From an uncultured Collinsella sp. (GTDB lineage Bacteria; Actinomycetota; Coriobacteriia; Coriobacteriales; Coriobacteriaceae): a stretch of DNA of 11,255 nucleotides. Position 1 is the stretch's first letter. Each line of letters starts with the position of its first letter. The notes below the pieces were generated by a model. The model saw only the letters and a program-made list of their open reading frames with translations, was not told where the DNA came from and searched no databases. The stretch is taken from contig CALFDL010000364.1 in assembly GCA_937950415.1 (NCBI GenBank), positions 1-11,255 of the forward strand. Reading direction: 5' to 3'. Positions 1 through 5,322 of this stretch are shown piece after piece. The position numbers and the translations under genes were made by a program.

Positions 1-304
1 CCTTTCGCATGGTTTCTTGGCTACCGAAGTCGAGATGCAGGCGTGCGCCGCTTCGCTCATTATGACCTTCGCCATGATGTATCAGACCTTCTTTATCCTG
101 GCGCTGCTCACGACTATCTTTGAGTACAAGCACATTCACTGCGCGCAAAAGTGGCGTTTGGTAACCAACCTGTTTACCTTCCCGATCTTTATGTTCAGCT
201 ATATCCCCATCACGGTGGCCGCGCTGTTCCTGAAGGTCGACTGGGTGCCGACGCAGCACGCCGTCAACGTTACCCTTGACGAGGTCATGCAAGGCGCCAA
301 ATAA
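1..304 (+). CDS. Membrane glycosyltransferase (family 2-like), C-terminal fragment
   Basis: The reading frame is already open at the left edge (first full codon at base 2) and ends at TAA 302-304, so only about the last 100 residues are present. They hold two hydrophobic stretches: a run around LIMTFAMMYQTFFILALL, and a second around NLFTFPIFMFSYIPITVAALF. A short cytosolic tail follows containing VDWVPTQHAVNVTLDEV. A tail of the form W-x-P-(T/I)-x-H after the last membrane helix is familiar from processive GT2 enzymes that make and export surface polysaccharide (hyaluronan-synthase and cellulose-synthase style). The sugar and product cannot be told because the catalytic domain lies outside the window. 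A TTG at 17 is an internal codon, not a credible start. The family call is a moderate inference from the tail and membrane pattern; another multi-helix membrane enzyme is possible. Confidence 0.6.
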   Translation, partial: LSHGFLATEVEMQACAASLIMTFAMMYQTFFILALLTTIFEYKHIHCAQKWRLVTNLFTFPIFMFSYIPITVAALFLKVDWVPTQHAVNVTLDEVMQGAK

Positions 305-312
305 CCACCACC

Positions 313-354
313 AAAACCACCGCAAAGGGGACAGGCACCTTTGTGGTGGTTTTT
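313..354 (+). terminator. Intrinsic terminator of the glycosyltransferase gene, with REP-like core
   Basis: The left arm at 313-328 (AAAACCACCGCAAAGG) pairs with the right arm at 338-353 (CCTTTGTGGTGGTTTT) over 16 positions, with one G-T wobble. The loop is nine bases. A T-rich tract, TTTTTGCTTTT, follows from 350. The A-rich left flank means it could also act on minus-strand transcripts. The loop-proximal core AAAGGGGACAGGCACCTTT resembles the GTGCCTGTCCCC core that I recall from dispersed REP-type palindromes; that likeness is from memory and unverified. Confidence 0.88.
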
Positions 355-372
355 GCTTTTGCGATGCAGCTC

Positions 373-380
373 GAGGAGGA
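373..380 (+). promoter_or_regulatory. Ribosome binding site fixing the A24 peptidase start
   Basis: GAGGAGGA lies five bases before ATG 386. It rejects the longer in-frame TTG start at 341, which falls inside the right arm of the terminator hairpin. Confidence 0.85.
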
Positions 381-385
381 GTCCG

Positions 386-808
386 ATGGTCTATATCCCG
401 TTTTGGATTTGCATCTTTGCCGGCGTGGCAATTGATGCCCGAGAGCGACGGTTTCCCAATGGGCTTGCCGGCGCATGTGCCGTGACGGCGTTGGCGGGCG
501 TTTGGCTCGACTTCGGTTTGAACACAGCGCTTGACCACGCCGGTCTTGCGGTCATCGTCTACCTTGGCCTTGTGCTTACCGAGTCGCTCTGGCGTAGAGT
601 TCGCCACGCTCCTGGCATTGGCATGGGGGACGTCAAGGCACTCTTTGCCCTTTGTACCTTCGATCCCCTGGGCGGCGTTGTCGCGTTTGCGGTTGCGCTC
701 CTGACCCTTGCCGTCGCTTGCCTCTTCACAAAATCACGCTCCCTGCCATTGCTCCCGTTTTTGGTGCCGATTTTTGCCATAATCGAGGTCGTGGGCTGTA
801 CTTTGTAA
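386..808 (+). CDS. Minimal A24-family prepilin peptidase-like membrane protein
   Basis: The protein has 140 residues and is almost entirely hydrophobic helices. It carries both aspartates expected of the A24 (prepilin peptidase/preflagellin peptidase) aspartic protease family: D17 in IDARERRFPN, matching the usual D-x(3)-R-x-I-P-N region, and D82 in GMGDVK (79-84), matching GxGDxK. Such enzymes cut the leader of type IV pilin-like precursors on the cytosolic face of the membrane. The N-terminal zinc/methyltransferase domain of full-length PilD enzymes is absent, as in short A24 proteins (TadV/CpaA/FlaK size class). No pilin or secretion gene is in view, so its substrate is unknown. The next gene begins 31 bases after its TAA (806-808), which suggests co-transcription with dgt. 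No room for its own promoter is seen between the terminator and the ribosome binding site. Confidence 0.82.
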   Translation: MVYIPFWICIFAGVAIDARERRFPNGLAGACAVTALAGVWLDFGLNTALDHAGLAVIVYLGLVLTESLWRRVRHAPGIGMGDVKALFALCTFDPLGGVVAFAVALLTLAVACLFTKSRSLPLLPFLVPIFAIIEVVGCTL

Positions 809-827
809 CCGATTGCGCATCCTTCTT

Positions 828-833
828 AAGGAG
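828..833 (+). promoter_or_regulatory. Ribosome binding site fixing the dgt start
   Basis: AAGGAG with a six-base spacer to ATG 840. The in-frame TTG at 813 has no such site. The out-of-frame ATG at 835 sits too close to the site to compete. Confidence 0.8.
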
Positions 834-839
834 CATGCC

Positions 840-2087
840 ATGGCAACTAACCAAGAAACGGCCGTCATTAAGGCGCGCATGGACCGTATTCCCTCGGCGT
901 TGTCGCCCGAGCTTGTCGAGCGCATTGCCGCCGATCGTGCTTCGGGCTATGTCAACCCGTACCGTTGCGACGATGACCAGGTCATCCGTCGCGTTGATCG
1001 AGCCGCAGACGAGGGCACGCTCATGCGTCCGGCATTTATGCGCGATGCTGAAAAGATTCTCCATTTGCCCGCGTATGCCCGATATGCTGGTAAAACGCAG
1101 GTCTTTAGCTTCCGTAGCAATGATGATCTGTCGCGCCGCGGCTTGCACGTGCAGCTTGTATCGCGCATCGCACGCGATATCGGCCGCGCCCTGGGGCTCA
1201 ACTGCGATCTGATCGAGGCGATTGGCTTAGGCCACGACTTGGGACATACGCCTTTCGGCCATGCCGGCGAGCGCTTCCTCAACGATATCTATCATGAGCG
1301 TACTGGCCGCTTCTTTTTCCATAACGTGCAGTCGGTGCGCGTGCTCGATGCCCTGTACGGTCGCAACGTGTCGCTCCAGACTCTCGACGGCGTGCTGTGC
1401 CATAACGGCGAGTACGAGCAACGTGTGTTTGAGCTCTCGGACATGGGCTCCTTTGACCAGTTTGACCAGACGGTTGAGGATTGCATTGCCACGGGCTATA
1501 GCGCAATTGAGCATCTGCGTCCCATGACGCTCGAGGGCTGCGTCGTTCGCATCTCGGATATTCTTGCCTACGTCGGTCGTGACCGTCAGGATGCGATCGC
1601 GGCGGGCCTGCTTTCGCCCGACGCTTTTGATGATGGCCGGGGCGGTGCCTACAACAGTTGGATCCTCACGCATGCCTCCATCGATATCGTTGAGCACAGC
1701 TATGGTAAGCCGCGCATCGAGATGAGCGAGGACCTGTTTGAGGAAATTCGCCGAGCCAAGCGCGAGAACTACGAGAAGATCTATAGCAAGGGCGGTATCG
1801 AAGGCGATTCCGAGGCGGAGTTGCGTGAGGCCTTCGAAAAGCTCTACGACCGTTGCCTGCAGGATCTAAATAAAGGCGACGAGTCCTCTTACATCTTTAA
1901 GCATCATGTTTCGCGCATTGAGCAGCAGCTTTCCTACTACGATCGTACCTATGCATGGCAGGACGATAAGGACCAAGCCGTGGTGGATTACATTGCGAGC
2001 ATGACGGATGGCTATTTCTGCGAGCTGACGAGTAAGTTGTTCCCGGGTCTAAAGTTTCCGCACCGCACCTATATTAACGAACGGTAG
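840..2087 (+). CDS. dgt: dGTP triphosphohydrolase, HD superfamily
   Basis: This is a 415-residue HD-domain protein of the deoxyguanosinetriphosphate triphosphohydrolase family, which hydrolyses dGTP (often other dNTPs too) to the nucleoside and triphosphate and so trims dNTP pools in the cytosol. The metal ligands of the HD site are visible: H103 in RGLHVQLVSRIARDI, H132-D133 in the signature LGHDLGHTPFGHAGE (130-144), and D240 in RISDILAYVGRD. Other family hallmarks are KTQVFSF (85-91), FFHNVQSVRVLD (159-170) and the CHNGEYEQRVFE segment near 187-198. The length fits the shorter bacterial members; E. coli Dgt is about 505 residues. Nucleotide preference and any allosteric activation cannot be read from the sequence. 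rarA follows 60 bases downstream, so a nucleotide-pool enzyme and a replication-fork factor are neighbours. Confidence 0.93.
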   Translation: MATNQETAVIKARMDRIPSALSPELVERIAADRASGYVNPYRCDDDQVIRRVDRAADEGTLMRPAFMRDAEKILHLPAYARYAGKTQVFSFRSNDDLSRRGLHVQLVSRIARDIGRALGLNCDLIEAIGLGHDLGHTPFGHAGERFLNDIYHERTGRFFFHNVQSVRVLDALYGRNVSLQTLDGVLCHNGEYEQRVFELSDMGSFDQFDQTVEDCIATGYSAIEHLRPMTLEGCVVRISDILAYVGRDRQDAIAAGLLSPDAFDDGRGGAYNSWILTHASIDIVEHSYGKPRIEMSEDLFEEIRRAKRENYEKIYSKGGIEGDSEAELREAFEKLYDRCLQDLNKGDESSYIFKHHVSRIEQQLSYYDRTYAWQDDKDQAVVDYIASMTDGYFCELTSKLFPGLKFPHRTYINER

Positions 2088-2102
2088 TTCGTATCCTTTC
2101 GG

Positions 2103-2108
2103 TATACT
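2103..2108 (+). promoter_or_regulatory. Candidate -10 element for rarA
   Basis: TATACT, preceded by GG, lies between the dgt stop and the rarA start. A transcript from it would begin near 2115 and leave a leader of about 30 bases. No convincing -35 is seen 16-18 bases upstream (the region reads gaacggta), so this is weak; rarA may also be read from the dgt transcript. Confidence 0.35.
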
Positions 2109-2119
2109 GTTGGTCAACA
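2108..2119 (+). repeat. Small dyad over the predicted rarA transcription start
   Basis: TGTTG-GT-CAACA is a perfect inverted repeat with a two-base centre. It abuts the candidate -10 and covers the predicted start site, the place an operator could sit. A 12-base palindrome can arise by chance, so no regulator is assigned. Confidence 0.3.
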
Positions 2120-2147
2120 ACGATTTTGATTGATGCACGGGATGGCT

Positions 2148-3497
2148 ATGGACGACCTTTTTTCTGCCTCGACGCGCGAGCGTTCCTTTAAAAATGCGCC
2201 GCTCGCGGTGCGCATGCGACCCAATTCGCTCGACGAGTACGTGGGCCAGCAAAAGGCCGTCGGTAAGGGCTCGTGGCTGCGTGCCGCGATTGAACATGAT
2301 GTGCTATCGAGCGTGATCCTGTACGGGCCTGCCGGTACGGGCAAGACGACGCTGGCGCATATCATCGCCAACCATACCAAGAGCGAGTTTGTTGAGGTCA
2401 GCGCCGTCACGGGTACCGTGAAGGACCTGCGTCGCGTGATTGATGAGGCCAAGACGCGCCTGAATACGTACGACCGCCGCACCATCTTGTTTATCGACGA
2501 GATTCATCGCTTTTCGAAGTCGCAACAGGATGCGTTGCTGCATGCGGTTGAGAACCGTACCGTTATTATAATCGGCGCCACGACCGAGAACCCGTACTTC
2601 GAGGTCAACTCGGCACTGTTGTCGCGCGGACGCGTGGTGGAGCTTGAACATCTGAAGGATGAGGATATCGCCACGCTTATTGAGCGTGCGCTCGAGGCAC
2701 CACAGGGCTTGAACGGAAAGTTTTCTGCCGATGATGATACGGTCAAGACCATTTGCACGCTGGCCGCGGGTGATGCGCGCTCTGCCCTGACGACGCTCGA
2801 GCTGGCGAGCGAGATTGCCGTCACGCGTCCCGATACCGAGGGGACGCCGGCTCCGGCGGCGGGGGAGCGTTATCCTATCACCGTCGATGACGTGAAGATT
2901 GCCAACCCGCGCCGCGGTTTTTCGTATGACAAAAACGGTGACATGCACTATGACATTATCAGTGCGTTCATCAAGTCCATGCGCGGCAGCGACCCCGATG
3001 CCACGATCTATTGGCTCGCGCGCATGATCGATGCTGGGGAGGATCCTAAGTTTATCGCCCGCCGCATTATGATTCAGGCTTCTGAGGATGTTGGCAACGC
3101 CGATCCGCAGGCGCTTTTGGTGGCGCATGCCGCATTTAAGTCTGCCGAGGTCATTGGCTATCCCGAGTGCCGCATTAACCTGGCTCAGGCTGCACTCTAT
3201 GTGTGCTTGGCGCCTAAATCCAACGCGTGTGAGGCTTCGATCGATGCGGCGCTGGCCGATATCCACAGCAGTGGCCTTCGTGAGGTGCCCAGCTATCTTC
3301 GCGATCGTCACCGTCCCGGCAGCGACGAGTACGGTGTATACAAGTACCCACACGATTATCCCGAAGGTTGGGTCGACCAGCGCTATTTGCCCGAAGGCCT
3401 GGAGCGTGGTGCCTTTTGGCAGCCTGCCGGCCGCGGTTGGGAAGAATGGCGTGTGGAGCAAAGCGAGCGCGACCGTAGCGGCAGGGCGCCTAAGTAA
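2148..3497 (+). CDS. rarA: RarA/MgsA replication-associated recombination AAA+ ATPase
   Basis: This is a 449-residue AAA+ protein related to clamp-loader and RuvB ATPases. RarA (MgsA; WRNIP1 in eukaryotes) acts at stalled or gapped replication forks as a tetramer that contacts SSB. Visible motifs are the family N-terminus PLAVRMRPNSLDEYVGQQ (18-35), Walker A GPAGTGKTT (60-68), Walker B ILFIDE (113-118), sensor 1 GATTEN (143-148), a candidate arginine finger in LLSRGR (158-162), and sensor 2 GDARSALTTLE (209-218). The C-terminal tetramerisation half includes SAFIKSMRGSDPDATIYWLA and RRIMIQASEDVGNADP. The 449-residue length is normal. The start is chosen at ATG 2148 because GGGA lies five bases upstream and known homologues begin M-D-(D)-L-F. 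ATG 2142, ATG 2133 and TTG 2130 are alternatives that add up to six residues. A short linker near 225-245 (TRPDTEGTPAPAAGERYP) is proline/alanine-rich and probably flexible. Confidence 0.93.
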   Translation: MDDLFSASTRERSFKNAPLAVRMRPNSLDEYVGQQKAVGKGSWLRAAIEHDVLSSVILYGPAGTGKTTLAHIIANHTKSEFVEVSAVTGTVKDLRRVIDEAKTRLNTYDRRTILFIDEIHRFSKSQQDALLHAVENRTVIIIGATTENPYFEVNSALLSRGRVVELEHLKDEDIATLIERALEAPQGLNGKFSADDDTVKTICTLAAGDARSALTTLELASEIAVTRPDTEGTPAPAAGERYPITVDDVKIANPRRGFSYDKNGDMHYDIISAFIKSMRGSDPDATIYWLARMIDAGEDPKFIARRIMIQASEDVGNADPQALLVAHAAFKSAEVIGYPECRINLAQAALYVCLAPKSNACEASIDAALADIHSSGLREVPSYLRDRHRPGSDEYGVYKYPHDYPEGWVDQRYLPEGLERGAFWQPAGRGWEEWRVEQSERDRSGRAPK

Positions 3498-3524
3498 GCT
3501 TTTGGGAATCTTCCGTCCCCTTTG

Positions 3525-3533
3525 GGGTACCAT
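3525..3533 (+). promoter_or_regulatory. Candidate -10 region of the sigma-factor operon
   Basis: GGGTACCAT lies about 40 bases before ATG 3572 and just after a CCCC-TTT-GGGG mini-hairpin (3517-3527). GGGTA matches the start of the -10 box (GGGTAT) known for SigB/SigF-type sigma factors, and TACCAT could alternatively serve a housekeeping sigma. No well-placed GTTT-type -35 at the expected 12-15 base spacing was found. Only 74 bases separate this operon from rarA, and no U-tract terminator lies between them, so read-through is also possible. Confidence 0.3.
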
Positions 3534-3571
3534 GAACAACGTCTGTATTTCGATTCTTCTGGGAGGCTTGT

Positions 3572-4159
3572 ATGAGTCCCATTCAAATCGCCCTGCTGGT
3601 GCTTGCCATTGCCGGCGTGTGGGCCATCGTTGAGCTCGCGCTTACCCTGCGCAAGACCCGCACCGTTGTCGACTCGCTCGATAAGACCGTTAACGACCTC
3701 AACAACACCATCGCCGAGGCGCAGCCGGTGGTGGCAAAACTCGACGGCGCTGTCGACGAGCTTACGCCGGCACTTGCCCAGATGGAGCCGCTGCTTAAGT
3801 CGAGCAAGACCGCCGTCGACGCCCTTACCTCCAATCTCGTAGAGGTCGAAGCCGTGGTTCGCGACATTTCTGAGGTCACCGGTAGCATGGCCGAGGCCAG
3901 CAATGCTGTGTCGAGCGTGACCGACTCTGCCGCCGGTGCTGTGCAGAAGCTCTTCAATAAGGTGAAGGCTCCTGCAGCCGACGCCGATCGCAAGCTCGCC
4001 GCTGCCGCTGCGGAGGCCGAGCAGCCTACCGAGCGCGTCCTAATTGGCGAGGACGAGGCCGCCGCGGGCGACGATGATGGTCAGAAGTCTGTATCCAAGC
4101 CGGCTCAGTATTACACCTATACGCCCGCCGAGACCTCTGAGGAGTCCTGCGATGAGTAG
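3572..4159 (+). CDS. DUF948-type membrane-anchored coiled-coil protein
   Basis: The protein has 195 residues. One N-terminal membrane helix (about 4-24) is followed by a long heptad-rich amphipathic region (about 28-130) with repeated V-x-x-L spacing (VVDSLDKTVNDLNNTI, VVAKLDGAVDELTPAL). An alanine/acid-rich, probably disordered tail ends in YYTYTPAETSEESCDE. This layout matches the DUF948 family, which includes B. subtilis YtxG, a general-stress protein of unknown molecular role. The likely topology is a membrane anchor with a cytosolic coiled coil, possibly self-associating. GGGAGG at 3561-3566 with a five-base spacer fixes the start. The stop overlaps the next start by eight bases, so it is translationally coupled to the anti-sigma gene and probably works with it. 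The DUF948 assignment is by appearance and context; a chemoreceptor-like scaffold is less likely. Confidence 0.72.
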   Translation: MSPIQIALLVLAIAGVWAIVELALTLRKTRTVVDSLDKTVNDLNNTIAEAQPVVAKLDGAVDELTPALAQMEPLLKSSKTAVDALTSNLVEVEAVVRDISEVTGSMAEASNAVSSVTDSAAGAVQKLFNKVKAPAADADRKLAAAAAEAEQPTERVLIGEDEAAAGDDDGQKSVSKPAQYYTYTPAETSEESCDE

Positions 4160-4529
4160 CGAAGCAACCTGCCCCATCACGTTGACCGTTGCCGGGGACC
4201 CGCGTCTGGCGCGCCTGGTGCGTATGACTGCCGCCAACGTTGGTGCGCTGTGCTCCATGTCCGTCGATCGCATCGAGGACATCCGCATGGCTGCCGAGGA
4301 GGCTTTCATCTTTGGTTGTACCGCGGTCGACTGCGACGACATCACCATCAAATTCGATGTCGATGAGACTCACGTTGGCATGACCTTTACCTTTGGTGAT
4401 CAGGCCGATGTCGACGAGGATGACCAGGCTGCCGTGTATGCCGAGCTCATTTTGGCGAGCGTGTGCGATTCCTACGAAAAGACTTCGGCGCCCCTGACGC
4501 TTTCCCTCGACCTCAAGGCGGATATCTAA
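4152..4529 (+). CDS. RsbW/SpoIIAB-like anti-sigma factor with degenerate ATP site
   Basis: This is a 125-residue protein with the size and order of RsbW-type anti-sigma proteins. Its segment IEDIRMAAEEAF (41-52) lines up well with the helix IEDLKIAVSEAC of B. subtilis RsbW. It is immediately followed by a SigB/SigF-type sigma gene, the usual arrangement for a cognate pair. RsbW proteins bind and hold their sigma factor, and phosphorylate an RsbV antagonist using ATP. Here the N-box asparagine (SEACTNAV in RsbW) is replaced: the matching stretch reads EEAFIFGC, with F54 at that position. The D-x-G box is reduced to TFTFGDQ (78-84), and no G-x-G-x-G loop is present in the C-terminal third. ATP binding and kinase activity therefore look lost. 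GAGGAG (4139-4144) lies seven bases upstream of ATG 4152, inside the end of the previous gene. The fold and partner are inferred; ligand or release mechanism is unknown. Confidence 0.72.
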   Translation: MSSEATCPITLTVAGDPRLARLVRMTAANVGALCSMSVDRIEDIRMAAEEAFIFGCTAVDCDDITIKFDVDETHVGMTFTFGDQADVDEDDQAAVYAELILASVCDSYEKTSAPLTLSLDLKADI

Positions 4530-4530
4530 T

Positions 4531-5322
4531 ATGACCGAACGTTCCCGGAGCGGCAAGACCGCTTGGGACAAGGAGAAAACCCGCGAGCTGTTTCGTCGCT
4601 ATAAAGAGACCGGTGATCCGGACGCTCGCGAGCAGCTCGTCATGTCCCATATGAACCTGGTAAGGTTTCTTGCCAATAAATTTAAGAACCGCGGCGAGCC
4701 ACTCGACGACCTGATGCAGGTTGGTTATCTGGGCCTGCTCAAGGCGATTGATCGTTTTGACCCCGAGCGTGGTCTCGAGTTCACCACGTTTGCCACGCCC
4801 ACCATTCTGGGCGAGATCAAGCGTCATTTCCGCGATAAGGGCTGGAGCGTGCGCGTTCCGCGCCGTCTGCAGGAGCTCTCGGCCAAGGTCAACCAGGCTA
4901 CTGACAAACTTACCAACGAGCTGCAGCGTTCGCCCAAGGTTGAGGAGATCGCTGAGTATCTAGATGTGACCGTCGATGAGGTCCTCGAGGCTATGGAATC
5001 GTCTTCGGCCTATACCTCGGTGCCCATCGAGGCTCCTGGTGCGTCCGATTCCGACGATGCCCCCTCGATTCTCGATCGCTACGCCGACGACGACAATGAG
5101 CTCGACTTTACCGATGACCGCTTGGTGATCGAGGAAGCCATCCGTGATTTCTCGCCGCGCGAGCGCGAGGTTATCGAGCTGCGCTTTGTAAAGGGCATGA
5201 CCCAGATCGAGATCGCCAAGAAGCTGGGTATATCGCAGGTCCAGGTTTCGCGCCTGCTGCGCCGCACGCTTAAGAAGATTCAGGACAAGATCGACCCCGA
5301 CGGAGTGATGATTCGTTCATGA
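4531..5322 (+). CDS. RNA polymerase sigma factor, SigB/SigF/SigG family
   Basis: This is a 263-residue group 3 sigma factor. Region 2 spans about 33-115: LVMSHMNLVRFLANKF (36-51), the DDLMQVGYLGLLKAI core-binding stretch (59-73), and FTTFATPTILGEIKRHFRDK (84-103), which melts and reads the -10 element. Region 3 follows with VRVPRRLQELSAKVNQA (108-123). Region 4 spans about 207-252, with DFSPREREVIELRF and the helix-turn-helix TQIEIAKKLGISQVQVSRLL (224-243) that reads the -35. The order and lengths match SigB (stress) and SigF/SigG (sporulation) proteins. No sporulation gene is seen, so a stress or envelope role is the better guess, but the regulon cannot be read here. Its ATG follows the anti-sigma stop by one base, and AAGG at 4515-4518 is far upstream, so translation is probably coupled. 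The stop overlaps the next start as ATGA. Confidence 0.93.
   Translation: MTERSRSGKTAWDKEKTRELFRRYKETGDPDAREQLVMSHMNLVRFLANKFKNRGEPLDDLMQVGYLGLLKAIDRFDPERGLEFTTFATPTILGEIKRHFRDKGWSVRVPRRLQELSAKVNQATDKLTNELQRSPKVEEIAEYLDVTVDEVLEAMESSSAYTSVPIEAPGASDSDDAPSILDRYADDDNELDFTDDRLVIEEAIRDFSPREREVIELRFVKGMTQIEIAKKLGISQVQVSRLLRRTLKKIQDKIDPDGVMIRS

Noticed and set aside
3515..3524. GTCCCCTTTG shared with the REP-like hairpin on its minus strand
   Set aside because: Only ten bases match, there is no extended dyad like the one at 313-354, and chance cannot be excluded.
2304..3539. 411-residue minus-strand frame over rarA
   Set aside because: Shadow of rarA; no ribosome binding site and no recognisable domain.
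2116..3541. AACAACG seen near the presumed starts of both rarA and the sigma operon
   Set aside because: The spacing from the -10 boxes differs (13 versus 7 bases), so it is probably coincidence.
4044..4151. Longer start for the anti-sigma gene
   Set aside because: The upstream extension is R/P-rich, overlaps the coding end of the DUF948 gene and lacks a ribosome binding site; ATG 4152 has GAGGAG at good spacing.
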